This document shows positions 28,859 through 36,998 of a DNA stretch of 64,000 nt, piece by piece. This stretch comes from Mycobacterium heckeshornense (lineage in GTDB: Bacteria; Actinomycetota; Actinomycetes; Mycobacteriales; Mycobacteriaceae): contig NZ_AP024237.1 of the NCBI RefSeq assembly GCF_016592155.1, positions 4,154,001-4,218,000 on the forward strand, given 5' to 3'. The position numbers and the translations under genes are program-made. Numbering within the stretch: the stretch's first letter is position 1; each line of letters begins with the position of its first letter. The notes below the pieces were generated by a model. It made no database searches and was not told where the DNA came from. It saw only the letters and a program-made list of their open reading frames with translations.

Positions 28859-29653
28859 ATGACAACGAAGGCGGTCCTGGTGGAGTCGAATGAGAGCGAC
28901 GCGACGTCACGTGCGCGATTGGGCATCATCGCCGGCTGGGGAATCATGTTTTTCTTCGGCTTCGGCATGATCGGCGGCCAGTTCATACCGCCACCGGGAC
29001 CCTGGCCTGGGGAGGACCACATCACCGCGCAGTTCTACCGGGCGGATCTGGATTTCAAACGGTTGGCGGTGATCAGCCTCATCATCGGTGGGACAATGTT
29101 TATCCCGTTTGGCGCGGCGATCGCTGATCGGCTGCGTCGCCGTGGTGGCATCGGTATTCCATTGGCTCAATGCCAATTCGGCGCCGCGGTGGCGTCTGCA
29201 ACCTTGATGATGGTGTTTGGGCCGTTTCTGCTGACCGTGATGTTGCGCCCTGACCTACCCGATGTGATCGTCCGTTTCAGCAGTCTTGTGACGTGGATGG
29301 CGTGGGCGGGACTCTGGGAGCCAGGGGCGCTGCAGGCGTTTTCAGTGGCAGTCGTCGTCCTTGGTGATAAGTCGCTTTCGCCGGTTTTTCCCCGATGGGT
29401 GGGCTGGTACAGCCTGTTCATGGCGTTCGGCTCCATGATGGGCTGCCTCATTCCCTTTTTCACCGACAACGCCTTCGCGTGGGACGGAGCCATCGCATTC
29501 TGGGTGGCGGCTACGAATTTCTTCGTCTGGTTCGCGATAATGCTTGGCCAGTTTCACGTGACTTACCGGCGCGCGCGCCGGAGCGTATCGCCGGCGCCGC
29601 CTGTGGTAGGCGATGCGCCAACCACAGCCGACGTAGTGGAGGCGGCGCGGTGA
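28859..29653 (+). CDS. Multi-pass membrane protein of unknown function, linked to oxidase subunit III-like gene
   Basis: The 264-residue protein has about six hydrophobic segments (for example LGIIAGWGIMFFFGFGMIGG, then LAVISLIIGGTMFIPFGAAI) and a short charged C-terminal tail. A GAAGG Shine-Dalgarno lies before the ATG. Between helices 1 and 2 is a conserved-looking PPPGPWPGEDHITAQFY loop. I recognise no family; no haem or copper ligand set is evident. The stop overlaps the GTG of the next gene (GTGA), so it is coupled to the oxidase-subunit-like genes and probably belongs to the same membrane complex. Confidence 0.75.
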   Translation: MTTKAVLVESNESDATSRARLGIIAGWGIMFFFGFGMIGGQFIPPPGPWPGEDHITAQFYRADLDFKRLAVISLIIGGTMFIPFGAAIADRLRRRGGIGIPLAQCQFGAAVASATLMMVFGPFLLTVMLRPDLPDVIVRFSSLVTWMAWAGLWEPGALQAFSVAVVVLGDKSLSPVFPRWVGWYSLFMAFGSMMGCLIPFFTDNAFAWDGAIAFWVAATNFFVWFAIMLGQFHVTYRRARRSVSPAPPVVGDAPTTADVVEAAR

Positions 29654-30246
29654 TCTCCCTGGCCCCTCGGCCCGTCGAGGGCGTGCGGCAACCACCACAG
29701 GTGCCGGGAGAACCCGGGGTGTGGGTGTTCCTTGTGTGCGAAATGTCAGTGTTCACAGTACTTTTCGCAGTGATTCTGTACAACGGCAGCAAGAGCCCAC
29801 AAATATTTGCCAGCGGCCAGCAGATGTTGACCAAACCTCTCGGCTTGATCAATACCTGCATGCTAATCGCTGGCTCGGTGATGGTCGTGCTTGCCATCGG
29901 TGCGGCGCGGCGAGCCGAATACCACTCCGCCTCGCGGATGCTGCTGCTTGCGATGGGTTGCGGTGGAACGTTCGCCGCCATCAAAGCGATTGAGTACGGG
30001 ATGGTGATCGACCGCGGCATCTGGATTCACACCAATGTGTACTGGATGGTGTTCTTTGTTATTACGGGTGCTCATCTGCTGCACGTATTTGTTGGCGTCA
30101 CCGTTTTAGGTCTAACACGTCAGCGGGTCGCCGCCGGACTCGTCGGCCCGCGGGACAGCGAGTTGTTTGTATCCGCGACGTGTTACTGGCACCTCGTCGA
30201 TTTGCTGTGGCTCGTCTTGTTTCCGCTCTTCTACCTGGTGAACTGA
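29650..30246 (+). CDS. Heme-copper oxidase subunit III-like protein (CoxC/NorE type)
   Basis: A 198-residue membrane protein of the cytochrome c oxidase subunit III family. It begins VISLAPRPVEGVRQPPQVPG and has five or so helices with the family segments PGEPGVWVFLVCEMSVFTVLF, WMVFFVITGAHLLHVFVGV and SATCYWHLVDLLWLVLFPLFYLV. The short form resembles NorE of nitric-oxide reductase clusters or subunit III of caa3-type oxidases. The GTG start overlaps the upstream stop. No subunit I or II gene is present in the window, so its catalytic partner must be elsewhere or absent. Confidence 0.85.
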   Translation: MISLAPRPVEGVRQPPQVPGEPGVWVFLVCEMSVFTVLFAVILYNGSKSPQIFASGQQMLTKPLGLINTCMLIAGSVMVVLAIGAARRAEYHSASRMLLLAMGCGGTFAAIKAIEYGMVIDRGIWIHTNVYWMVFFVITGAHLLHVFVGVTVLGLTRQRVAAGLVGPRDSELFVSATCYWHLVDLLWLVLFPLFYLVN

Positions 30247-30247
30247 C

Positions 30248-30535
30248 GTGATAATCAACGAAAAACAAGCATCTGGGCTCACCGCGACAGCACTGCTGGT
30301 GGGCGGGGTGCTGATTGTCCTCACCGTCGGTTCGTATTGGCTGGGAACAGACCACTTGTTAGGTTTCTCCCGGTTGGCCATGGCGGTGGTCCTGCTGATC
30401 GCCTTCCTCAAGGTATGGCTTGTCACACACTTCTTTATGGACATGTGGCATTCACCGCGCTGGTTAAAAGCAATCGTCTACGGTTGGGTTTTCATCACCG
30501 GCACTCTGGTCTTGGGTCTTTACATCGCACGATGA
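30248..30535 (+). CDS. Cytochrome oxidase subunit IV-like small membrane protein (NorF type)
   Basis: A 95-residue protein with three membrane helices (SGLTATALLVGGVLIVLTVGS, LAMAVVLLIAFLKVWLVTHFF, WLKAIVYGWVFITGTLVLGLY). The FLKVWLVTHFFMDMWHSPRW stretch is typical of prokaryotic subunit IV / NorF proteins. It starts with GTG at 30248, one base after the subunit III-like stop, and the two should be made together. The 186 bases after it contain no gene. Confidence 0.8.
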   Translation: MIINEKQASGLTATALLVGGVLIVLTVGSYWLGTDHLLGFSRLAMAVVLLIAFLKVWLVTHFFMDMWHSPRWLKAIVYGWVFITGTLVLGLYIAR

Positions 30536-30721
30536 GATGAAACATGAAGACTGCGGACTTCATCCTTCACCTCATTACGAGCAGCCACGGCCTTAATGGA
30601 CCACCAGTCGGTTCCCGCGACTGCGGTCTAGCGCACCGAACGAGTCCGAACGAGCCCCAACGAAACACGAAATGATCGATGGATCCGCCTCTACCGGGCC
30701 TCAACACAGGTAAGGAGCCGC

Positions 30722-31633
30722 ATGATTGGCATTTCCACCCAGCTGCCGCCGTCGTATCCGGTGCCGCCGGCGGACCTGTCGGCTAGCCATGGGGCTAGCC
30801 TCGCCTTCACTCTGATTTGTGTCGCGTTTATGGCGATCGCTGTCGGATGGATCGCCCGCCTCGCAATGCGCGGGGAGACGCTAGGCATTTATTTCCTTCT
30901 GGGCGGGCTCTCGATGGGGGTTCTCGAGCCGTATTTGGACTACAACGGCTTGCTGTGGTTCGCCGGCGATAACGTGGCCATCGCCGTCAATCTTTTCGGG
31001 CGGCACATCCCGCTCTATGTGGTGTTGGGCTATGCATTCTTCTTCGGCCTGCAGTCCTACATCATCTATCGAGCAATCCTGCTGGGAAAGGGCGCCAGGT
31101 TCTTCCTTTGCGCCTACGCCGTCTCATGGGTCTTTGACCTGGGGTTGCAGATCACGGGCCGGGCGTTCGGACTCTACCGGTACTACGGGCATCAACCCTT
31201 CCTTATTGCCGGCGCTCCGGCATGGTGGTTCACCATCGACGCCACCCTGCAGCTGCTGGCCGGCTTTGTATTCTTCGGTCTGCGCGACAAGTTATCGGGT
31301 TGGGGGAAGCTGCTAGTGATTCCGTTATTGCCGATGCTCTATGCGGGTCTAAACGGCGCGACTGGATGGCCGGTCTTCACCGCGCTCAACAGCAACTACC
31401 GCGAAGACGTCAATGGCAATGCATCTACGGGGCTGATCTATTTGGGGGGGTTACTGACGATTGCCCTATGTGGGCTGCTGGTATGGCTTCTGGTGACCGA
31501 GATCGCAAAAGCCCAACAGCGAGCGGTAATTTCGATCCGGCCTGAGGTCACCCTGTCAGAGGTGTTCCTGGCGAAGGTCGGTGTGGGCATCAGCCCACCC
31601 GCGCACGGCATGTCGGTGGGGTCTGTTGGCTGA
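30722..31633 (+). CDS. Multi-pass membrane protein, possibly AveC-like
   Basis: A 303-residue protein with seven or eight predicted membrane helices. Conserved-looking polar residues lie at helix ends: GVLEPYLDYNGLLWF, FGRHIPLYVVLGYAFFFG, and the acidic/aromatic DLGLQITGRAFGLYRYYG. The layout recalls mycobacterial proteins named after AveC (a spirocyclase/dehydratase of avermectin synthesis), but I make this link from memory with low confidence. A GTAAGGAG Shine-Dalgarno precedes the ATG. The phytoene-desaturase-like gene follows 22 bases later, so they probably share a transcript and substrate class. Confidence 0.65.
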   Translation: MIGISTQLPPSYPVPPADLSASHGASLAFTLICVAFMAIAVGWIARLAMRGETLGIYFLLGGLSMGVLEPYLDYNGLLWFAGDNVAIAVNLFGRHIPLYVVLGYAFFFGLQSYIIYRAILLGKGARFFLCAYAVSWVFDLGLQITGRAFGLYRYYGHQPFLIAGAPAWWFTIDATLQLLAGFVFFGLRDKLSGWGKLLVIPLLPMLYAGLNGATGWPVFTALNSNYREDVNGNASTGLIYLGGLLTIALCGLLVWLLVTEIAKAQQRAVISIRPEVTLSEVFLAKVGVGISPPAHGMSVGSVG

Positions 31634-31655
31634 CGTGATGACGGCGATCACGTAA

Positions 31656-33233
31656 ATGGCGGAAATCATCCAGAACTACGACGTCATCGTTATCGGTGGG
31701 GGTCACAATGGCTTAGTCGCCGGCTGCTATCTCGCCCGCGCCGGCCAGTCCGTCCTGCTGGTGGAGCGGCACAATTGCTTGGGCGGAATGGCACTCAGCG
31801 CCCCATTGATCGACGCGGCTCCGCGACACATGGTCAATCCAGGCGCTTATGAAAACGTGTACCTGCGAGCCGGCGGGATCGTTGAAGACCTCGGCCTGCA
31901 GCGCTTCGGTTATCGGGAGGTCGACAGTGTGGGATGGGCGTGGCTCGGTGACGGCGGTGAATCTCTGCTTTTTCAAGCCGATGTCCACAAGACGGTGGCC
32001 GACATTGCGCGCTTCAGTAGGCGGGATGCTGCAGCCTACCGCGAACTGATCACCGTAGCGCTCAAAGCCGTTGAGCTGCAGGGGCGCTACGGTGGTGGAC
32101 CTCCCAACCGGCCTTCTCTCGGTACCATCGCAGTCGGCCTTCGAATGCTGGTGCAAGACCGCAAACTCCGCTCCACGCTCGCAGGATTGCTGACCGGGAC
32201 GGCGGCCGATGCGATTACGTCGACATTTGAATCCGACCAGCTGCGCGGTGCCTTCGCGTCGATCGCGACGATCCTGGGCGCTCCGACAGCCGAGGGAAGC
32301 GCACTGGCACTGCTGGCCACGTCATCGTTGCATGGAGCAGGAGCGGCGCGCCCCGTCGGCGGGATGGGCGGGCTGATCCTCGCACTGGAGAAATGCCTTC
32401 AACATTTCGGTGGCGTCGTGCGGACTGGTGTCGCGGCAGTGCACATCCAGCACGACGGCCGTCGCGCTACCGGTGTCACGCTCAGCGACGGGACAACGGT
32501 TACAGCGCGACATGCCGTCCTCACCGCGATTCCGCCGCAACGGATACCCGACCTGATCGGTGACGGTCTTCCTGCAACCCTTGCCGAGCGGCTTCGAGCA
32601 GCGCCCGCGAACGCGGGCGGGGTCGCGACCCTCACCGTGAACCTCGCATTGTCGGGGCAGCTGCGACTGCCGGCCCATCAGCCCGGGCGAAGCGATGTCG
32701 ACCTGCGCAAACCCGCCCTCTTCACCGGGTCATTCGACGGGGTGGTGAAGAGCTGCGAGCAGGCATCGCGGGGCGAACTTCCGACCGATGCCCCGTGGTG
32801 GTGCACCATATTTACCGCGATGGACTCCTCGCAGGCTCCACCAGGGCAGGATACTGCCCAGCTGTACAGCCCCGCACCGGTTATCGCGGCGGGGGGTTGG
32901 GACCTGCGTCGCAAGGAGGCAGCGCAGCTGCTCATCGATCAGGTCGGCCAAGTGATACCCGGCGTTCACGCGCTCGAGATCGGCCGGCTGGTGGAAACCC
33001 CGGAAGATTTGACACGAAGAACAACAACGGTCAACGGATGCCTCTACCACGTCGATCATTTGGTGACCCGCATGGGACCGTTGCGCCCCGCTCTCGGTGC
33101 CGCGGGGTACCGGATGCCGCTTCGGGATCTGTACTGCACGGGGGCGGGATTCCACCCCAGCGGTGGCGTTTCGGGTCTTCCCGGCAAGCATGCCGCGCTG
33201 GCAGTACTTGCGGACGTCGGTCGGCGTCGGTAG
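31656..33233 (+). CDS. Phytoene-desaturase-like FAD-dependent oxidoreductase
   Basis: A 525-residue flavoprotein of the CrtI/PYROXD2-like amine-oxidase superfamily. The dinucleotide motif VIVIGGGHNGLVAGCYLARAG is at residues 10-30 and the ERHNCLGGMA loop follows. The C-terminal FAD-binding end (GVSGLPGKHAALAVLADVGRR) is preserved, including GAGFHPSGGV. Family members desaturate or isomerise polyenes, but the PYROXD2-like branch is biochemically vague. Genetic linkage to the AveC-like membrane protein and, further on, a carotenoid oxygenase suggests an isoprenoid-type substrate. Confidence 0.82.
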   Translation: MAEIIQNYDVIVIGGGHNGLVAGCYLARAGQSVLLVERHNCLGGMALSAPLIDAAPRHMVNPGAYENVYLRAGGIVEDLGLQRFGYREVDSVGWAWLGDGGESLLFQADVHKTVADIARFSRRDAAAYRELITVALKAVELQGRYGGGPPNRPSLGTIAVGLRMLVQDRKLRSTLAGLLTGTAADAITSTFESDQLRGAFASIATILGAPTAEGSALALLATSSLHGAGAARPVGGMGGLILALEKCLQHFGGVVRTGVAAVHIQHDGRRATGVTLSDGTTVTARHAVLTAIPPQRIPDLIGDGLPATLAERLRAAPANAGGVATLTVNLALSGQLRLPAHQPGRSDVDLRKPALFTGSFDGVVKSCEQASRGELPTDAPWWCTIFTAMDSSQAPPGQDTAQLYSPAPVIAAGGWDLRRKEAAQLLIDQVGQVIPGVHALEIGRLVETPEDLTRRTTTVNGCLYHVDHLVTRMGPLRPALGAAGYRMPLRDLYCTGAGFHPSGGVSGLPGKHAALAVLADVGRRR

Positions 33234-33291
33234 ACCAATCTCAGCGGCGCCGGCGACAGGCTGCGCTACAGATAGAGGTAAGGCCTAACCA

Positions 33292-33533
33292 TCAGGCGCG
33301 CAATGTGTCGATTTTCTCCGATACGAAATCGCGGGTTGTAAGCTGCGGGAACTGTCTGTTGTTGTCGGCGAGTTGCGTTGTCGCAACAACGATCCCAGCC
33401 GTCGGGGGCCAGCATTGCAATCCCAGTAGCCAGTCAACGACGGCGGGGAGGTTCGCATTCAATCCCACGTCAAGCGGCTCTTGAATCGTCCTGGGGTCGA
33501 TGGAATCTCCAGACCTTGGAAACGAAGATTGAA
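33292..33533 (-). pseudogene. 3' end of an unidentified gene truncated next to an insertion sequence
   Basis: The minus strand has an uninterrupted, protein-like frame of about 80 codons (including NLPAVVDWLLGLQCWPPTAG and FVSEKIDTLRA before the TGA at 33292-33294). No start codon with a Shine-Dalgarno is present, and the frame closes upstream within a few codons of the IS3 remnant beginning at 33537. The simplest view is the C-terminal 70-80 residues of a gene cut by insertion. I cannot name the family. The rest of the 300-base stretch after the oxidoreductase gene shows nothing else. Confidence 0.4.
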
Positions 33534-33536
33534 CCT

Positions 33537-34249
33537 ATGTTGAAGAAACAGCCACCGTCAGCCGGGCCGACGAGCCGCCGCTACAGCGCCGAGCAGAAGG
33601 CCGGCGCGGCCCGGATGGTCCGGACACTGCGCACGGAGTTGGGCACTGAGCACGGGGTGATCCAGGGGGTCGCCAGCTAGCTCGGATATGGGGTGGAATC
33701 GGTTCGCCAGTGGGTACGCCAAGCCGACATCGACGACGGCTACACCCCTGGAGTGCCGGCCTATCCGTCGGAGTGGGCGGCGACCTGGCGATCATCGTGG
33801 ACGTGTTCAGCCGCCGGATCCTGGGCTGAGCGCTGGCCACCCACTCGCGCACCGAACTCCCCTTGGCAGGGTTGCAAATGGCGATCTGGACTCGAGGCCA
33901 GCACCGGTTGGATCAGCTGGTGCACCGCAGCGACCGCGGAAGCCAATATCTTGCTATTCGTTACACCGAAACACTCGCTGCCGCAGGCGCATTAGAATCA
34001 GTCGGATCCCGGGGCGATAGCTACGACAATGCCCTGTGCGAGTCGACAATCGGGCAGATCAAAGCCGAGCTTATCCACCGACGCGGGCACTGGCGCACCG
34101 TTGATCAGCTCGAGTTCGCCCTCTTCGAGTACTTCGACTGGTGGAATCACCGCAGGCTCCGTGGCGAGCTCGCGATGAGCACACCGATCGAACACGAGCC
34201 TGCCTACTACGCTCAACAACCGGCGCTGACCGAGGTCGGCTCCCAATGA
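33537..34249 (+). mobile_element. IS3-family insertion sequence remnant (orfA and orfB fragments)
   Basis: OrfA starts at ATG 33537 (MLKKQPPSAGPTSRRYSAEQ) with the IS3 helix-turn-helix start, is broken by TAG at 33678-33680, and continues in frame (LGYGVESVRQWVRQADIDDG). It then jumps by deletion straight into the middle of orfB (IIVDVFSRRILG), which has a further TGA near 33830. The orfB tail is then clean to 34249 with SDRGSQY, the catalytic Glu in YDNALCESTIGQIKAEL and WWNHRRLRGEL. The first catalytic Asp is lost with the deletion, so the element is dead. Confidence 0.85.
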
Positions 34250-34735
34250 AACCAGCCTCCATCGAACCCCGGTTGGCCAGGTCCAGCAGCTGCATCTGGA
34301 TGTCGTTGATCTGGCGGGTCAAGTCGGCGGGGTTGATGCCCTCGATGCGGGCGGCCAAATCCGAGAGCTGGTGAGTGTCAAGCACTCCCGATGCCTGCAG
34401 CCGCTGCCAGGGGGTGGCCGGCCTGTCGGAGACGCGGCTGCGGCGCCCGTTGGCGGTGGTGGTGTAGCCGATGATCTTCTTGGGTGGGGTGAAGAAGTGC
34501 AGCCGCAGCGACACCAGCTCCCACAGCTGGTTGAGCAGCTCCAACTCCTCGCCGGTGTCGTAGCGCCAGTAGAACGCGTGCTTGCGCACCACATGGTTGT
34601 TCTTCGACTCCACATGCGCCTGGTCGTTCTTCTGGCACGGCCGCGAGCGGGTCTGCTCTATGTCGCGGGCCTGCAACCACGCGGCGACCTCATGACTGAT
34701 GAACTCACCCCCACAGTCGGATTTCCCATCCTTTC
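34250..34735 (-). mobile_element. C-terminal remnant of an integrase-type transposase (second, different IS)
   Basis: The minus strand encodes the last third of an rve-fold transposase: a degraded catalytic loop (DGKSDCGGEFISHEVAAWL near 34690-34730), then TRSRPCQKNDQAHVESKNNH with the catalytic Glu, and a tail with LHFFTPPKKIIGYTTTANGRR and TRQINDIQMQLLDLA. The sequence begins abruptly near 34735, so the N-terminal two thirds are gone. It abuts the IS3 remnant end-to-end, forming a 1.2-kb transposon graveyard before the Mce operon. Confidence 0.75.
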
Positions 34736-35030
34736 CTTCGATGACTTGGTAGGTCTCGAAGCAAAACCTACGCCCGGTCCCAGTTACACCGGTTTCAGGA
34801 CGCGACCCTGGCCGTACACCTCAATGTGCAATTTCCTGGATTTCCCACTTGAATCTACGATTTGCGTGTCGTACGCTTCCGATGATTACGCTGTGTCACA
34901 GGGCACACCTCGGGGTCATTAGGACGTGCGTCATGCCGATCGCGGGGCGACCACATCATCGTTCCTCGCCAACGGGAGGAACAACGACGAAGGAGGGCGC
35001 GGCGGTGTGTTCATCAGGTGTGCTTATTGG
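34736..35030 (+). other. Upstream region of the Mce operon without a recognisable gene
   Basis: These 295 bases contain no supported coding frame. They are less GC-rich than the flanks, with GCTGTGTCACAGGGCACACC near 34889-34908 as a partly symmetrical sequence. Together with the repeats at 35031-35070 this is the most likely location of the promoter and operators for yrbEA-mceF. Confidence 0.4.
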
Positions 35031-35070
35031 ATGCCACCTATCGGCCTTTTGTAAATGCCACATATCGGCC
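35031..35070 (+). repeat. Two 16-bp direct repeats, 24-bp period, upstream of the Mce operon
   Basis: ATGCCACCTATCGGCC (35031-35046) is repeated as ATGCCACATATCGGCC (35055-35070) with one mismatch and a 24-bp period. The period is a multiple of three, so if translated it gives DATYRPFVNATYRP. Placement about 135 bases before the yrbEA ATG fits tandem operator sites for a dimeric regulator. Confidence 0.55.
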
Positions 35071-35080
35071 GGAGCGCGCT

Positions 35081-35212
35081 GTGAGTGACTCCCTTGCCCT
35101 TATGTTGGACGCCGAAGCAGTGCACAACGCATGCAGCGTGGTCACCGCGATCTCAGTCGGCTTTTCGCTTGCTCCGCCCGCTGAGGCCGAGGTGTTTCGA
35201 TTCCCATGGTGA
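35081..35212 (+). CDS. Possible 43-codon leader ORF overlapping yrbEA
   Basis: GTG 35081 has GGAG (35070-35073) about seven bases upstream and opens a 43-codon frame (VSDSLALMLDAEAVHNACSV..., ends VFRFPW) whose TGA overlaps the ATG of yrbEA at 35206. The layout would couple translation of a leader peptide to yrbEA, whose own ATG lacks a clear Shine-Dalgarno. No homology is recognised; it may equally be a chance frame. Confidence 0.3.
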   Translation: MSDSLALMLDAEAVHNACSVVTAISVGFSLAPPAEAEVFRFPW

Positions 35213-36147
35213 AGGTTGCGGGGACAGTGGATTCCGTTCGTGAACGGCGCAGCCAGAAGCCGGACAGCCAGGATCGGACGCTGAGGACCGGTCTCAACGG
35301 AAATGGTGTGCAGGACACGATGACCGCAACCCTTGTCAGACTGGGCGGTGCGGCGAAGCGGGCTCGCGACATGCCAGTGCAATCCACAGCCACGACCGGC
35401 CGCGGTCTGCGTCTCTGCGTTGACGTGGTGCGCTACGCGGTTACCGATACCATCACGTTGCGGTTGCCAGTGACCGAGTTGCTGTGGCAGGCATGGGTAT
35501 TGCTCAAAGTAACGGCGACACCCGCACTGTTGATGGCCATGCCGTTCGGCGCGATGGTGACCGTGGTTACGTCGGGATTGGTCGCTCAAGTGGGGGCGAC
35601 CGCGCTGCTTGGTGCCGCCAGTGGAGTGGGTGTTGTTCGGCAGGGCGCGCCCATCACCGCGGGGTTCTTGATGGGTGGTGCGGCGGCGTCGGCTATCGCT
35701 TCCGATTTTGGGGCGCGCGCAATGCGCGAGGAACTCGATGCGATGCGGGTACTCGGCGTCGACCCGGTCCGCCGTCTGATGGTGCCACGGTTTCTGGCGC
35801 TGATTCTGATAGCCCCGATGTTGTGCGCGATCATCATCGGCGCGGGAACCGGTGCCGCGTTCATTTTGTCGGTGGCAGTGAATGAAGTGGCGCCTGGAAG
35901 TTTCTGGCAGTCGTTCGGAACGTTCGCGAGAATGACCGACGTATGGTTCGCGGTGGGGAAGAGTGTCGTCTTTGCCGCGATCGTGGCGATAATTTCGTCG
36001 TTGCGAGGAATGGAGGCGAAGGGCGGCCCCCGCGGTGTCGCCGACGCCGTGAATGCCGCGGTCGTTGTCAATGTCGTCCTGATCGTTTTCGCGAATCTTG
36101 CGATCACGCAGATCCAGACGATGTTCTTCCCGGAGGCGATCGCCTAG
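35206..36147 (+). CDS. yrbEA: YrbE/MlaE-family ABC permease subunit A of the Mce transporter
   Basis: A 313-residue MlaE-type permease with about five or six helices. The family core is clear: TPALLMAMPFGAMVTVVTSG, GVVRQGAPITAGFLMGGAAAS, and AMREELDAMRVLGVDPVRRLMVPRFLA (the cytoplasmic coupling helix that contacts the MceG ATPase). Homology starts only near the internal ATG at 35320 (MTATLVRLGGAAKRARD, 275 residues), so either start is possible. It is first of eight tightly packed Mce genes and abuts yrbEB with a one-base overlap. Confidence 0.92.
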   Translation: MVKVAGTVDSVRERRSQKPDSQDRTLRTGLNGNGVQDTMTATLVRLGGAAKRARDMPVQSTATTGRGLRLCVDVVRYAVTDTITLRLPVTELLWQAWVLLKVTATPALLMAMPFGAMVTVVTSGLVAQVGATALLGAASGVGVVRQGAPITAGFLMGGAAASAIASDFGARAMREELDAMRVLGVDPVRRLMVPRFLALILIAPMLCAIIIGAGTGAAFILSVAVNEVAPGSFWQSFGTFARMTDVWFAVGKSVVFAAIVAIISSLRGMEAKGGPRGVADAVNAAVVVNVVLIVFANLAITQIQTMFFPEAIA

Positions 36148-36992
36148 TGACTGCTTCAGTGCTGCTGCGCAACCGGATCGCCTCAATGAGCGCAATCCGC
36201 ACACCGCTGCGCGAAGCGGGCCAGTGGGCGTTGTTCATCGGTCAGACGGTCTGGTATCTGCCCCTGACGGCCCGTCGGTACACCAGGGAGACGTTGCAGC
36301 AGACGATCAGTCTTGCGTGGGGCCGCGGCAACCTCATTGTGGACGGCGGCACGATTAGCGTCCTGCTGATCCTCGGGATGGCGGTCGGCGCCTCGTTGGC
36401 TATCGAAGCGCTGGCGGTCTTGAAAGTTATTGGTTTTGAGGCACTTGCCGGCCTGATCGGCGGGGTGGGCGCCGTCCGCGTGATCGGGCCGCTTGTGGCA
36501 GGTATTGCCTTTACGGCGCAGACGGGCACCAGAATGACAGCGGAGATCGGCGCCATGCGCATCGCGGAGGAGATCGATGCCGTCGAAACAATGGCGATCC
36601 GGCCCATACCGTTCGTCGTCGGCACTCGCCTGATCGGTGGAATGTTATGTGTGGTGCCGGGATACTTGCTGACAATTGTCACAACTTTCTTCGTGCTGGA
36701 CACGGTGGTCACAGTCGTTAATAACGAGCCTGGCGGCACGTATGACCACTACTTCATCCAGTTCCTGACACCAATTGACCTCACCTACTCCTTGATTAAA
36801 GCGTCTGTCTACTGCGTGGCGGTGACGTTGATCCATTGCTACTACGGCTATTTCGCCTCGGGCGGACCGGTCGGTGTCGGCGAAGCCTCTGGCCGCGCGG
36901 TACGCGCGAGTCTGGTCACGATCATGATCCTGGACCTGACCACGACCGTCATGCTCTGGGGCCTCCAACCCGTCTATGCGTTCAAAGGCTGA
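36147..36992 (+). CDS. yrbEB: YrbE/MlaE-family ABC permease subunit B of the Mce transporter
   Basis: A 281-residue permease starting at GTG 36147, which overlaps the yrbEA TAG by one base. It has the MlaE core (ISVLLILGMAVGASLAIEAL, GFEALAGLIGGVGAVRVIGP, EIGAMRIAEEIDAVETMAIRP) and about five helices. YrbEA and YrbEB form the inner-membrane channel through which Mce proteins pass lipids, powered by the shared ATPase MceG encoded elsewhere. The next gene, mceA, follows six bases later. Confidence 0.93.
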   Translation: MTASVLLRNRIASMSAIRTPLREAGQWALFIGQTVWYLPLTARRYTRETLQQTISLAWGRGNLIVDGGTISVLLILGMAVGASLAIEALAVLKVIGFEALAGLIGGVGAVRVIGPLVAGIAFTAQTGTRMTAEIGAMRIAEEIDAVETMAIRPIPFVVGTRLIGGMLCVVPGYLLTIVTTFFVLDTVVTVVNNEPGGTYDHYFIQFLTPIDLTYSLIKASVYCVAVTLIHCYYGYFASGGPVGVGEASGRAVRASLVTIMILDLTTTVMLWGLQPVYAFKG

Positions 36993-36998
36993 CCAGCG

